Source of the DNA: Salinarimonas rosea DSM 21201
GTDB lineage: Bacteria; Pseudomonadota; Alphaproteobacteria; Rhizobiales; Beijerinckiaceae
Length of the DNA: 64,000 bases
Direction of reading: 5' to 3'
NCBI RefSeq assembly: GCF_000429045.1
Contig: NZ_AUBC01000013.1
Span: 115,963 to 179,962, forward strand
Every line of letters begins with the position of its first letter. Position 1 is the stretch's first letter. A model generated the notes under the pieces. That model did not search any database and was not told the origin of the DNA. It saw nothing but the letters and a program-made list of their open reading frames with translations. Positions 25,026 to 34,074 of the stretch are shown here, piece after piece. The position numbers and the translations under genes are program-made.

Positions 25026-26720
25026 ATGAGCGAGACCAGGACGAAGACGAGATCCCGCGGACACGACGCCGTCGCCTCGCCCCCCTGGTGGGCGAGCGCC
25101 GTCGTCTACCAGCTCTACCTGCGCAGCTTCCGCGACACGAACGGCGACGGGATCGGCGACCTGAACGGGGTGACCGAGAAGCTCGACTACATCGCGGCGC
25201 TCGGGGTCGACGCCGTGTGGCTGTCGCCGTTCTACAAGTCGCCGATGAAGGATTTCGGCTACGACATCAGCGACTTCCGCTCCGTCGACCCGACCTTCGG
25301 CGAGATCGCCGATCTCGACCGGCTCGTGCTCGCCGCCCGCGAGAGGGGCCTGCGCACGATCGTCGACTTCACGCCCTGCCACACCTCCGAGGAGCATCCC
25401 TGGTTCCGCGAGAGCCGATCCTCGCGCGACAACCCCAAGGCGGACTGGTACGTCTGGGCGGACGCGCGGCGGGACGGGGCGCCGCCGACGAACTGGCTCT
25501 CCTCCTTCGGCGGCAGCGCCTGGGACTGGGAGCCGCGGCGCAGCCAGTACCGCTACCACGCCTTCCTCGACTGCCAGCCGAACCTCGACCTGCACAATCC
25601 CGAGGTCGTCGAGGCGATCCTCGGGGAGATGGCGTTCTGGCTCGACCGGGGGATCGACGGCATCCGCCTCGACGCCGTGCAGTGCCTGCTCAGCGACCCG
25701 GATTTGCGCGACAACCCGCCGATCGCCTCCACCGGCCCCTCGATCCTCGTCGGCGGCGGGCCCAACAACCCCTTTCGCCAGCAGGAGCACCTGTTCGACC
25801 GCGGGCTTCCGGCCTCGATGCGGCTGTTCGAGCGCATGCGGGAGCTCGCCGACCGCTACGGCGAGGACCGCTTCCTGCTCGGCGAGGCGTCCGACGTCGA
25901 TTCGATCCCCTTCTGCGCGGATGCGACGGCGCCCGGGCGCCTGCACGCCGCCTATCATTTCGACCTGATCAACTCCGACCTCGACGTCGGCGTCCTGCGC
26001 CGGCAGATCCGCGAGACCGCCACGCGGCCCGACGCGACCATCATGACGGTCGCCGGCAACCAGGATTCCACGCGGCTGATGAGCAACTGGGGCCTGCGTC
26101 CCGCCAGGCAGGGCTTCGGGCGCGCCTTCGCCGCGGCGATGTGCGCGATCATGGCGACCCAGAAGGGCGGCGCGCTGGTCTTCCAGGGCGAGGAGCTCGG
26201 CCTCACCGAGGCCGAGATCGGCTACGACGACCTGCGCGACCCCTGGGGCCTGCACCTCTACCCCGACTTCAAGGGCCGCGACGGCTGCCGCACGCCGATG
26301 CCCTGGGAGGCGGACGCGCGCTACGGCGGCTTCAGCGAGGAGAAGCCCTGGCTGCCGCTCTGCGAGGACCACCGCGCCCTCGCGGTCGACCGGCAGGAGG
26401 CGGACCCCGGCAGCGTGCTGAACGCCTACCGCCGCATCCTCGCCTGGCGCCGCGGCCAGCCCGCCCTGCGCGGCGGCACCCAGCGCCTGCTCGAGGAGGC
26501 GCCGGAACCCCTCGTCGTCTACGAGCGCGCGGCGAACGGCGCGCGCCTGCTGTGCGCCTTCAACCTCTCCGACCGCCCCTTCACCTGGCGCCTGCCGGAG
26601 GACGAGCGGGACGCCTGGGAGGTCGTCGACGGGCCGGGCTTCGGGGGAGAGATCCGCGAGGGCGGGGTGCTGGCGCTGGGGGCGTACGACGGGATGTTCG
26701 CGACGCTGCGGGGCCGATAA
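25026..26720 (+). CDS. GH13 alpha-glucosidase / oligo-1,6-glucosidase-type enzyme
   Basis: The 564-residue cytosolic enzyme has a GH13 catalytic barrel. The first conserved block is VDAVWLSPFY...DFGYDISD. The nucleophile is D216 in GIDGIRLDAV, the acid/base is E287 in LLGEAS, and the transition-state Asp is D347 in GNQDS. In most GH13 enzymes that last motif is NHD, so Gln replaces the usual His at 346. The small C-terminal beta domain closes with ALGAYDGMFATLRGR. No signal peptide is present. It probably cleaves maltose, isomaltose, sucrose or similar alpha-glucosides. It stands alone, 172 bp after the amide cassette, with a weak GAAAGAGA ribosome site. An earlier in-frame start at 24735 would run inside the ATPase gene and is rejected. 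Confidence 0.85.
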   Translation: MSETRTKTRSRGHDAVASPPWWASAVVYQLYLRSFRDTNGDGIGDLNGVTEKLDYIAALGVDAVWLSPFYKSPMKDFGYDISDFRSVDPTFGEIADLDRLVLAARERGLRTIVDFTPCHTSEEHPWFRESRSSRDNPKADWYVWADARRDGAPPTNWLSSFGGSAWDWEPRRSQYRYHAFLDCQPNLDLHNPEVVEAILGEMAFWLDRGIDGIRLDAVQCLLSDPDLRDNPPIASTGPSILVGGGPNNPFRQQEHLFDRGLPASMRLFERMRELADRYGEDRFLLGEASDVDSIPFCADATAPGRLHAAYHFDLINSDLDVGVLRRQIRETATRPDATIMTVAGNQDSTRLMSNWGLRPARQGFGRAFAAAMCAIMATQKGGALVFQGEELGLTEAEIGYDDLRDPWGLHLYPDFKGRDGCRTPMPWEADARYGGFSEEKPWLPLCEDHRALAVDRQEADPGSVLNAYRRILAWRRGQPALRGGTQRLLEEAPEPLVVYERAANGARLLCAFNLSDRPFTWRLPEDERDAWEVVDGPGFGGEIREGGVLALGAYDGMFATLRGR

Positions 26721-27028
26721 GGTCGGCCGCCCTCGCGCCCCGCCGCCCCGCCGGCGTGGCGCCGTGCGATCGCGCGCGTCCTCCGCGCGTGCGATCCGGT
26801 CGTCACGTGGCCGCATCCGGAACGCGCAGGCGATGCGTGCGGCGGCCTCTGCGGGCTACCCGACCGGGAAGCAACCCTGCGTGACATCGGGCTCCGCGCG
26901 CCCGACGAGGGTCGCATGTCGCGACGCTCCCCCGGCAAAACTTGCCCGCTCCGCCGCGGGATTAACCCACCGTTAACCCTATCCCGCCCAAATCGAGCGC
27001 GTCAGGATTCCTCCAGCCCGCCCGAGCC
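26721..27028. other. 308-bp intergenic region, glucosidase to minC
   Basis: No gene is supported here. An inverted repeat, GATCGCGCGCG with CGCGCGTGCGATC (about 26768-26795), could end the glucosidase transcript but lacks a T tract. The right end carries the CtrA-like box at 26962-26977 and an AT-richer stretch expected for the minC promoter. Confidence 0.5.
26962..26977. promoter_or_regulatory. CtrA-like box upstream of minC
   Basis: TTAACCCACCGTTAAC fits the alphaproteobacterial CtrA consensus TTAA-N7-TTAA(C) exactly. It is 52 bp upstream of the minC start. CtrA control of min genes is known in Sinorhizobium, so this is a plausible cell-cycle input. The motif is exact; binding is untested. 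Confidence 0.65.
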
Positions 27029-27940
27029 ATGAACGCACTCTCAGCCAAGCGCGCCCCCGAGCCCGAGACCGGCGAGCCCGAGACCGCCGGGCCCGCAACC
27101 GCTCCCTCGTCGGCCCCGGCCCCCATCCGCTTCCGCGGCCGATCCTTCGTCGCGCTGGTGCTCGCGCCCGAGCTGCCGTTCGACGACTGGCTGGCGCGGC
27201 TCGATGCGCTGGCGGAGAAGTCGGCGGGCTTCTTCCTCGGGCGACCGATCGTGCTCGACCTGAAGGATCTCGCGGTGAACCGCGACGGGCTCGCGGAGCT
27301 CGTCGAGAAGCTCGGCGAGCGAGGCGTGCGCATCATGGGCGTGGAGAACGCCAAGCCCTCGCAGCTCGGCCCCGGCCTGCCGCCGGAGATGCGGGGCGGC
27401 CGCCCGGCGAACGACATCGATCCCGCGGCCGAGGCGGAGCGCGCCGCCACGGCGCGGGCCGCCGCGCAGGCGGCCGCCGAGAGCGCGACGTCCGCCGCCA
27501 GCGGCGCGGCGCCCGCCGTCGCCGCCGCCGAGGCCGCGGCGAAGGCCGCCGCCGACGCGGTCGCGGCGGTCTCGGGCGCCACCGTCCCCGACGCGCAGGC
27601 GCCGCAGGCCGTGCCCTCCCTGATCATCGACCAGCCGGTCCGCTCGGGCCAGTCGATCGTCTTCACCGAAGGCGACGTCACCGTGCTCGGCTCCGTCGCC
27701 TCCGGGGCGGAGGTGGTCGCCGGCGGGTCGATCCACATCTACGGCGCGCTGCGCGGCCGGGCGCTCGCGGGCGCGACCGGCGACCCGCGCGCGCGCATCT
27801 TCTGCCGCAGGCTCGAAGCCGAGCTCGTGGCGATCGACGGCCTCTACAAGACGGCCGAGGACATCGGGGCATCGCAGCGCGGCCAGCCGGCACAGGTCTG
27901 GCTCGAGGGCGACGCCATGAAGATTGCGGCGATCGGCTGA
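27029..27940 (+). CDS. minC: Septum site-determining protein MinC
   Basis: This 303-residue protein has the MinC domain order. The N-terminal FtsZ-inhibiting domain is at about 30-115, starting IRFRGRSFVALVLAPE. A long Ala-rich linker spans about 130-190. The C-terminal beta-helical domain is at about 200-303, with IIDQPVRSGQSIVFTEGDVTVLGSV and GGSIHIYGALRGRALAG, the surface that binds MinD. It blocks Z-ring assembly away from mid-cell. It is the first gene of minCDE and lies behind a CtrA-like box. The linker is longer than in enterobacterial MinC, as is common in GC-rich alphaproteobacteria. Confidence 0.95.
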   Translation: MNALSAKRAPEPETGEPETAGPATAPSSAPAPIRFRGRSFVALVLAPELPFDDWLARLDALAEKSAGFFLGRPIVLDLKDLAVNRDGLAELVEKLGERGVRIMGVENAKPSQLGPGLPPEMRGGRPANDIDPAAEAERAATARAAAQAAAESATSAASGAAPAVAAAEAAAKAAADAVAAVSGATVPDAQAPQAVPSLIIDQPVRSGQSIVFTEGDVTVLGSVASGAEVVAGGSIHIYGALRGRALAGATGDPRARIFCRRLEAELVAIDGLYKTAEDIGASQRGQPAQVWLEGDAMKIAAIG

Positions 27941-27984
27941 CGAAAGACGCCGACGACGCGGGGGTGACAACGGAGGTGGTGGCG

Positions 27985-28800
27985 ATGGCCAAGGTTCTCG
28001 TCGTGACATCGGGTAAGGGAGGCGTCGGCAAGACGACCTCGACCGCAGCGCTCGGGGCCGCTCTGGCTTCGCAGGGCAAGAGCGTCGTCGTCGTCGACTT
28101 CGACGTCGGCTTGCGCAATCTCGACCTAGTGATGGGCGCCGAACGGCGCGTGGTCTACGATCTGATCAACGTGGTGCAGGGCGACGCGAAGCTCGCCCAG
28201 GCGCTGATACGGGACAAGCGGTGCGACACGCTCCACCTGCTCCCGGCCTCGCAGACGCGCGACAAGGACAACCTCACCGCCGAGGGGGTCGCGCGCGTGA
28301 TGGACGAGCTGCGCGAGAAGTTCGACTGGGTGATCTGCGACAGCCCCGCCGGCATCGAGCGCGGGGCGACGCTCGCCATGCGCCACGCCGATGCGGCGAT
28401 CGTGGTGACGAATCCGGAAGTGTCCTCGGTGCGCGATTCGGACCGCATCATCGGGCTCCTCGACTCGAAGACGCTGAAGGCCGAGGCCGGCGAGCGGATG
28501 GAGAAGCACCTGCTGCTCACGCGCTACGACCCGATCCGGGCGGAGCGCGGCGACATGCTCAAGGTCGACGACGTCCTCGAGATCCTCTCGATCCCCTTGC
28601 TTGGCATCATCCCCGAGAGCCAGGACGTCCTGCGCGCGTCGAACCTCGGCAGCCCCGTGACTCTCTGCGAGCCGGGCTCGACGCCCGCCCGCGCCTATTT
28701 CGACGCGGCGCGGCGGCTCGAGGGGGCGATCCTGCCGGTGGTGGTACCCAGCGAGAAGAAGGGCTTTCTCGGCAAGCTCTTCGGAAGGAGGGCCGCATGA
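27985..28800 (+). CDS. minD: Septum site-determining ATPase MinD
   Basis: The 271-residue ATPase has the deviant Walker A KGGVGKTT at 11-18, the switch motif [11 protein letters not shown] at about 39-49, and CDSPAGIE for switch II. The C-terminal amphipathic membrane anchor lies in [12 protein letters not shown]. It binds the membrane in its ATP form, recruits MinC and oscillates under MinE. ATG at 27985 is chosen because GGAGG (27972-27976) precedes it and because [13 protein letters not shown] is the standard N-terminus; GTG at 27964 would add seven residues. Its stop overlaps minE by 4 bp. Confidence 0.96.
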   Translation: MAKVLVVTSGKGGVGKTTSTAALGAALASQGKSVVVVDFDVGLRNLDLVMGAERRVVYDLINVVQGDAKLAQALIRDKRCDTLHLLPASQTRDKDNLTAEGVARVMDELREKFDWVICDSPAGIERGATLAMRHADAAIVVTNPEVSSVRDSDRIIGLLDSKTLKAEAGERMEKHLLLTRYDPIRAERGDMLKVDDVLEILSIPLLGIIPESQDVLRASNLGSPVTLCEPGSTPARAYFDAARRLEGAILPVVVPSEKKGFLGKLFGRRAA

Positions 28801-29072
28801 ACCTGCTCAACCTGTTCACGCGTCGCTCGTCCGCGCCGGTGGCGCGCGAGCGGCTCCAGGTCCTGCTCGCCCACGAGCGGTCCGTGATCGGCAATTCCGA
28901 TCTCGTCGCCGTGCTGCGCGAGGAAATCCTGGCCGTGATCGCCAAGCACGTGCCGGTCGAGCGCGACAAGGTGCGGGTCAAGATGGACCGCGGCGAGTCG
29001 ATGTCCCTGCTCGAGGTGGACATCGAGCTGCCCGAGATCCCGGCGGGCACGAAGGCGGCCAAGGTGGCCTGA
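28797..29072 (+). CDS. minE: Cell division topological specificity factor MinE
   Basis: The 91-residue protein has the N-terminal membrane-targeting and MinD-binding part ([21 protein letters not shown]) and the C-terminal dimerisation domain ending [10 protein letters not shown]. It stimulates MinD ATP hydrolysis and confines MinC inhibition to the poles. The start overlaps minD (ATGA). Length and motifs are standard, and it closes the minCDE operon. Confidence 0.95.
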   Translation: MNLLNLFTRRSSAPVARERLQVLLAHERSVIGNSDLVAVLREEILAVIAKHVPVERDKVRVKMDRGESMSLLEVDIELPEIPAGTKAAKVA

Positions 29073-29473
29073 CCGGTCGCCTCCCGCCTCCGACCAATGG
29101 CGGTCTTCCCACGGCCCGCGGCGCGCGCGACCATTCAGGACGAGGCGCCCGGGCCGGGACAAAAAAAGGGGCCGCTCCGGAGAGCGGCCCTAAGTCTAGG
29201 GAGGAAACGCCCAAGGAGGGCATGCGGGAGGGCAACGCCATGCCCTACCGCACTGCAAAAGATACATTGCGCCGCACAAAACGCAAGCCCCGGAATCGGC
29301 GGACGGCCCCGTCACGGACACGTGCTGCCATGCACTGAATGCATGGCGCGGCAACAACCGCTCGCCCGTGTTGCGTGGTGCGCCGGGGTGCGACCCGAGC
29401 GGCACCTCCGGCTTGTCCCGGCGGGCCCGTCGTGAGATTGAGGGCGCGGTTTCCTCACGCAAGGTGCGGCGGC
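29073..29473. other. 401-bp intergenic region after minE
   Basis: No coding sequence is supported. It holds the hairpin at 29169-29190 and, to its right, a relatively AT-rich stretch (about 29230-29345) that may contain the promoter of the phosphatase gene. No convincing -35/-10 pair was identified. Confidence 0.5.
29169..29190 (-). terminator. Strong hairpin with a T7 tract on the minus strand
   Basis: GGGCCGCTC and GAGCGGCCC form a perfect 9-bp stem around a CGGA loop. Seven A residues (29161-29167) lie on its left, so the T tract needed for termination is on the minus strand. On the plus strand the stem is followed by TAAGTCT, a poor tract. It could still end minCDE, or block antisense transcription entering minE. 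No minus-strand gene ends here. Confidence 0.5.
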
Positions 29474-30301
29474 ATGGCCCTGTTCGATTTCGCAAGCTTC
29501 GTCGACGATCTCGCCACGGCCTCGGGCAAGGCGATCCTGCCCTTCTTCCGCACGGCGATGGCCGCCTCCGACAAGGGCGGGCGCGACGGCCGCTTCGATC
29601 CGGTGACGGAGGCGGACAAGGCGGGCGAATCGGCCATGCGCCACCTGATCAAGCGCGCCTTTCCCGGCCACGGCATCGTCGGCGAGGAATACGGGGCGGA
29701 AGGGGAGGACGCCGAGTACGTCTGGGTGCTCGACCCGATCGACGGCACCCGCGCCTTCATTTCCGGCCTGCCGACCTGGGGGACGCTGATCGGGCTGACC
29801 CGCAACGGCCGGCCCTGCTACGGCCTGATGCACCAGCCCTTCACCGGCGAGCGCTTCTTCGGCGACGGCGGCAAGGCGACCTATCGCGGCCCGATCCCGG
29901 GTTCGGGCAGTGGCTCGGGGAGAGGTCTGGAGACGGGCGAGCGACGGCTGCGCACGCGCCGCTGCGCCAGCCTCGCGGAGGCGACGCTGTCCTCGACGAG
30001 CCCTCGGCTGTTCGCGCCCGGCGCCGAGCGCGAGGCGTTCGAGCGGGTCGAGGCGGCGGCGCGCAACGTGCGCTTCGGCTTCGACTGCTACGCCTATTGC
30101 ATGCTCGCCGCCGGCCATGTCGATCTCGTGATCGAGGCCGGGCTCCAGGTCTACGACATCGTGGCGCTGATCCCGATCGTCGAGGGCGCCGGCGGCGTCG
30201 TCACGCGCTGGGACGGGGGAGACCCGGCCGGTGGCGGCGCGATCGTGGCGTCCGGCGACAAGCGGGTCCACGAGGAGGTGCTGCGGCTGCTCGCGGGGTG
30301 A
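29474..30301 (+). CDS. hisN: Inositol monophosphatase-family phosphatase, probably histidinol-phosphatase
   Basis: The 275-residue protein has the metal-binding motifs of the inositol monophosphatase family: GEEYG (about 75-79), WVLDPIDGTRAFISG (about 88-102), and a late Asp region near GLQVYDIVALIPIVEGAGG. It is closest in pattern to the HisN-type histidinol-phosphatases of alphaproteobacteria, which complete the step from histidinol phosphate to histidinol. ATG at 29474 fits homology (MALFDFASFVDDLA); an upstream ATG at 29339 would add 45 atypical residues. No other his gene is in the window, so the substrate is a reasoned guess within a certain family. Confidence 0.8.
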   Translation: MALFDFASFVDDLATASGKAILPFFRTAMAASDKGGRDGRFDPVTEADKAGESAMRHLIKRAFPGHGIVGEEYGAEGEDAEYVWVLDPIDGTRAFISGLPTWGTLIGLTRNGRPCYGLMHQPFTGERFFGDGGKATYRGPIPGSGSGSGRGLETGERRLRTRRCASLAEATLSSTSPRLFAPGAEREAFERVEAAARNVRFGFDCYAYCMLAAGHVDLVIEAGLQVYDIVALIPIVEGAGGVVTRWDGGDPAGGGAIVASGDKRVHEEVLRLLAG

Positions 30302-30326
30302 GCCCGCGACGGCGCCGCGACGTGCG

Positions 30327-31238
30327 TCAGGCGACGAACAGCCGCACGAGGTGGTGCGCGATCGCGACCGGTGGCGGCACGCGCAGGCCGTCGGGATGCG
30401 TGTTCGCGAGCATCAGCCGCACCTCGTCGCGGGTGAACCAGCGCGCGTCCTCGAGCTCGTCGCGGTCGATCGCCAGCGCATCGCCGAGCGCCTCGCCGAC
30501 GCAGCCGAGCATCAGCGAGGAGGGGAAGGGCCAAGGCTGGGAGAGCGCGTAGGACACGGCGCCCACCCGCACGCCCGCCTCCTCGAAGGTCTCGCGGCGC
30601 ACCGCGTCCTCCACCGTCTCGCCCGGCTCGAGAAAGCCGGCGAGGCAGGAGTAATTGCCGGCGGGAAAGCGTGCCTGGCGGCCGAGCAGGCAGCGGTCGC
30701 CCCGGGTGATCAGCATGATCACGACGGGGTCCGTGCGCGGGAAGTGCTGGGCGCCGCAGGCGTCGCAGTCGCGGCGGTAGCCGGAGGCGGACAGCCGCGT
30801 CGGCGCGCCGCAATTGGCACAGAAGCCGTGTCGCAGATGCCACGAAACGAGCGAGCGCGACTGCGCGAGGAGGCCGATCTCGCGCTCGGGCACCAGGCCC
30901 CGCGTCGCCAGCCCGCGCAGGTCGTGCGGCTCGACGCCGGGGCGCGCGGCGAGCGGGTCCAGCGCGTCCGCCGGCACGGCGGTCGCGAGGACGGGGCGTC
31001 CGTCGAGGGTGCCGAGATAGACCCGAACGGTGGTCTCGATCCCGTCGAGCGTCGCCTGCGGATGCAGCGCGCCGAGCGCATCGCCCTCCCGCCGCAGCAG
31101 CGGCGTGTCCCCGGCGAACAGCACGGTCAGCGCCTGCGGGTCGCCGGCGTGCCGCGCGAGCGCCGCGTCGCCGTGCTCGCTCGTGTGGCGCACGAGGCCG
31201 TTCGTCGCGAAGCCGAGCGCCGGGTTGGTATCGGACAT
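30327..31238 (-). CDS. nudC: NAD(+) diphosphatase NudC
   Basis: The 303-residue Nudix hydrolase carries the zinc ribbon CANCG...CDACG at about 148-168, the Nudix box GFLEPGETVEDAVRRETFEEAG, and the NudC signature SQPWPFPSSLM just after it. NudC cleaves NAD(H) to NMN(H) and AMP and can remove NAD caps from RNA. It converges with hisN. The HIT gene lies 27 bp upstream on the same strand, so the two may be co-transcribed. Confidence 0.94.
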   Translation of the reverse strand: MSDTNPALGFATNGLVRHTSEHGDAALARHAGDPQALTVLFAGDTPLLRREGDALGALHPQATLDGIETTVRVYLGTLDGRPVLATAVPADALDPLAARPGVEPHDLRGLATRGLVPEREIGLLAQSRSLVSWHLRHGFCANCGAPTRLSASGYRRDCDACGAQHFPRTDPVVIMLITRGDRCLLGRQARFPAGNYSCLAGFLEPGETVEDAVRRETFEEAGVRVGAVSYALSQPWPFPSSLMLGCVGEALGDALAIDRDELEDARWFTRDEVRLMLANTHPDGLRVPPPVAIAHHLVRLFVA

Positions 31239-31265
31239 GGGGGATCTCTCCGGTGCGGCGGCGGG

Positions 31266-31700
31266 TCAGGCGGCTGCGAAAGCCGCGCGCAGGCGCTCGA
31301 GCAGCGCCGGGGCCGCATGCGGCGGGTAGGGGATGCGCGCCCCGTGGCCCCAGGCGGGGCCGGGCCAGGCGGGATCGGACGCGAACCGCGCGAGCACGTG
31401 GACGTGCAGCTGGGAAACGATGTTGCCGAGCGCCCCGACGTTGACCTTGTCGGGGCGGGCGACCTCGAGCAGCACCCGCGAGGCGACGCGGATCTCCGCC
31501 ATCAGCGCCTGCGCGTCGGCCTCGTCGAGGTCGGTGATCTCGACGAGCCCCGGCCTACGCGGCACCAGGATCAGCCAGGGGAAGCGTGCGTCGTCCATCA
31601 GGTGGACGCTGGAGAGGGCGAGATCGCCGACGGGGAGCGTGTCGGCGTCGAGGCGCCGGTCCAGGGCGAAGGCGGTCGGGGGCGGGGCGGGGGTGCTCAT
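31266..31700 (-). CDS. HIT family protein
   Basis: This 144-residue protein has the histidine-triad motif as QLHVHVLARFASD at about 98-110, together with FPWLILVPRR and the NIVSQLHVH region. HIT proteins are nucleotide hydrolases or transferases acting on nucleoside phosphoramidates and dinucleotides. The third triad position appears as Leu rather than His (HVHVL), as in several bacterial HIT proteins. It lies just upstream of nudC, which also cleaves nucleotide conjugates. The substrate is unknown. Confidence 0.85.
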   Translation of the reverse strand: MSTPAPPPTAFALDRRLDADTLPVGDLALSSVHLMDDARFPWLILVPRRPGLVEITDLDEADAQALMAEIRVASRVLLEVARPDKVNVGALGNIVSQLHVHVLARFASDPAWPGPAWGHGARIPYPPHAAPALLERLRAAFAAA

Positions 31701-31761
31701 GACGGGCGAGGATAGAGCGCGGCGGGGCCGTCGGCTACGGGGCGCGCAGCTCGGACCATCC

Positions 31762-33747
31762 TCAGAGCTCCTCGTCCTCCGCCGGCGGCTCCATCGGTTC
31801 CGCCGCCTCCGAGATGCCGCCGCCGCCCGCCGCGACCGCCTCGTCCTCCGCGAGCACGCGCTCGCGCACGTCGACGATCTGCGCGCCGGGGAAGCGGGCC
31901 AGCACGCTCTGGACGAGCGGATGGTTCTGCGCGTCGCGCCGGCGCTCGCGGGCGGCCTGCGCCGCCACCTCGGCGAGCGGCGGCGCGCCCTCCTCTCGGG
32001 AGAGCGCCACCATCCAGCGCCGGCCGGTGAGCTCGGCGAGCTTGCGCGAGATCTCGTTGGGGAGGTCGCGCCGCCCCGAATCGGCGAGCGCGAACTCGAG
32101 CCGCCCGTCCTCGTAATGGACGAGGCGCACGTCGCATTCGAGCGCGCGCTTGAGCCCGATGTCGCGGCGCTCGCCCACGAAGGCGACGAGGTCCTCGAAG
32201 CGGGCGAGCTTCACCGACGGTGCCGTCTGCGCCGGCGCGGCGGATGCGGCCGGCGCGGCCTCGGGGCGCGGCGTCGACGGCACGGCGGCGAGCAGCGCCT
32301 TGGCCGGCGGCAGCGCGGCGCGCCCGCCTCCCGACGCGGCGGCGGCGGGCACGTCCACGGGCACGTCCACGGGCACGTCCACGGGCAGGTCCACGGGCAC
32401 GCCCGGCGGCGTCTCGGCGTAGGCGCGCGCATCCGGGCCGGAACCGTCCCCGCGGCTCTCGGCGGGCCGCGACCGGGCGGGCGCGCCGCCGCCGGCGGTG
32501 ATCGCGCCCGCGCCGTCCTTGAGCATCCGCAGCGCCTCGTCGGGCGTCGGCAGGTCGGCGGCGTAGGCGAGGCGCACCAGCGCCATCTCGGCCGCCGGCA
32601 TCGGCCGCGGCGCCTGCGCGACCTCGGGAATCGCCTTGAGCAGGATCTGCCAGGCCCGCGACAGCACCCGCACCGAGAGCGTGCGCGCGTAGTCCGCCGC
32701 ACGGGTCCGCTCCTCCTGCGAGAGCGTCGGGTCCTGGTCCGCCTGCGGCACGAGCTTCATGCGCGTCGTCAGGTGGGTGAAGCCGGCGAGCTCCTGGAGC
32801 ACCATCGCGGGGTCGGCACCGCTGTCGTACTGCTCCTTCAGGGCGGCGAAGGCGCTCGCGACGTCGCCCTTCATCACCGCCTCGAACAGGTCGATGATGC
32901 GCGCGCGGTCGGCGAGGCCGAGCATGTCGCGAACGGTCTCCGCCGAGACCATCCCCGCCCCGTGGGCGATCGCCTGGTCGAGCAGCGAGAGCGAATCGCG
33001 CACCGAGCCCTCGGCGGCGCGGGCGATGGCGGTGAGCGCCTCGGGCGCCGCCTCGACGCCCTCCTTGCCGCAGATCTTCGCCAGATGCGCGACCAGCAGG
33101 TCGCCCGGCACGCGCTTCAAATCGAAGCGCTGGCAGCGCGAGAGGATGGTGACGGGGACCTTGTGGATCTCGGTCGTCGCGAAGACGAACTTCGCGTGCG
33201 GCGGCGGCTCCTCCAGCGTCTTCAGGAACGCGTTGAAGGCCGCGTTCGAGAGCATGTGCACCTCGTCGACGATGTAGACCTTGTAGCGGGCCGACACCGG
33301 CGCGTAGCGCACCGCGTCCGAGATCTGGCGGATGTTCTCGACGCCGTTGTTGGAGGCCGCGTCGATCTCCAGCACGTCGATGTGGCGGCCCTCGACGATC
33401 GCCTCGCAATGGCGCCCGGGCGCGGCGAGGTCGATGGTCGGGCCGCCCGTGCCGTCCTCGCGCTCGTAGTTGAGGCCGCGCGCGAGGATGCGCGCCGTCG
33501 TGGTCTTGCCCACCCCGCGCACGCCGGTGAGCATCCAGGCCTGCGGGATGCGCCCGGTGGCGAAGGCGTTGGAGAGCGTGCGCACCATCGCGTCCTGGCC
33601 GATCAGGTCGTCGAAGGAGCGCGGGCGGTACTTGCGGGCCAGCACGCGATAGGGCGCGAGCGCGGCGGAGGCGGTCGCCACCGGCGCCAGCCCGGGGAAG
33701 GCGGGCTCGTCGGCGGAGGGCGGAAGCGTCTGCGTCTCGTCGGTCAT
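31762..33747 (-). CDS. dnaX: DNA polymerase III subunits gamma/tau
   Basis: The 661-residue clamp-loader ATPase has the conserved YRVLARKYRPRSFDDLIGQ entry, Walker A GVRGVGKTT at 75-83, and EIDAASNNGVENIRQI. YIVDEVHMLSNAAFNAFLKTLEEPP spans Walker B, and sensor I follows. The lid and collar run to about 385. A Pro/Ala-rich linker with four VDVP-type repeats (about 450-470) leads to the tau-specific C-terminal domain, which binds the polymerase and helicase. The SRP RNA gene is immediately upstream, a common alphaproteobacterial arrangement. No clear slippery sequence for a short gamma product was noticed. Confidence 0.95.
   Translation of the reverse strand: MTDETQTLPPSADEPAFPGLAPVATASAALAPYRVLARKYRPRSFDDLIGQDAMVRTLSNAFATGRIPQAWMLTGVRGVGKTTTARILARGLNYEREDGTGGPTIDLAAPGRHCEAIVEGRHIDVLEIDAASNNGVENIRQISDAVRYAPVSARYKVYIVDEVHMLSNAAFNAFLKTLEEPPPHAKFVFATTEIHKVPVTILSRCQRFDLKRVPGDLLVAHLAKICGKEGVEAAPEALTAIARAAEGSVRDSLSLLDQAIAHGAGMVSAETVRDMLGLADRARIIDLFEAVMKGDVASAFAALKEQYDSGADPAMVLQELAGFTHLTTRMKLVPQADQDPTLSQEERTRAADYARTLSVRVLSRAWQILLKAIPEVAQAPRPMPAAEMALVRLAYAADLPTPDEALRMLKDGAGAITAGGGAPARSRPAESRGDGSGPDARAYAETPPGVPVDLPVDVPVDVPVDVPAAAASGGGRAALPPAKALLAAVPSTPRPEAAPAASAAPAQTAPSVKLARFEDLVAFVGERRDIGLKRALECDVRLVHYEDGRLEFALADSGRRDLPNEISRKLAELTGRRWMVALSREEGAPPLAEVAAQAARERRRDAQNHPLVQSVLARFPGAQIVDVRERVLAEDEAVAAGGGGISEAAEPMEPPAEDEEL
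32347..32403. repeat. 12-bp tandem repeat inside dnaX
   Basis: GGGCACGTCCAC is repeated four times (the fourth with one change), plus a partial fifth unit. The unit is a multiple of three, so it adds Val-Asp-Val/Leu-Pro steps to the tau linker without breaking the frame. Copy number may vary among strains through replication slippage. Confidence 0.85.
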
Positions 33748-33796
33748 CGCGGCGCTGGCGGGGACTGGCGCGAGACGATGGGGCCGCGCGAGGAGA

Positions 33797-33905
33797 AAAG
33801 GGTGGGAGGCTGGACGAGAACCCGTTCGGTCTCGTTAGGGCTGCTTCCTTCCGGACCTGACCCAGTTGGCGAGTGAGACGTCCCTCGCCAACCTCCCGGA
33901 GCCAC
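33797..33905 (-). ncRNA. ffs: Signal recognition particle RNA (4.5S type)
   Basis: On the minus strand the core GGTCAGGTCCGGAAGGAAGC (33862-33843) is the near-universal SRP RNA apical domain that binds Ffh and the FtsY receptor. The 5' GGGAGG and 3' CCTCCC arms pair to close a roughly 100-nt hairpin. Inner arms such as GTTGGCGAG/CTCGCCAAC also match. A CCCTTTT stretch at the 3' end is a weak terminator. The RNA targets membrane proteins to the translocon. Exact ends are estimated. Confidence 0.93.
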
Positions 33906-34074
33906 ATATGGACCGGGCGGCGGGGGGATGCAAGCGCGATGGCAGCGGGCTGACGATGGGTGTGGACGAGCCCAGCGACAGCTGCGACGCGCCGCTCTCT
34001 CGCGCTAAGCGTCAGGCCGGATCGGCGGCCCAGTCCTCTTCGTGAGACGCCAGGCCACGGCTCGGCGTCACGAC

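Noticed and set aside
33906..34074. Short frame starting GTG after the ParD gene as a possible ParE
   Set aside because: Only about 19 residues, without any ParE motif.
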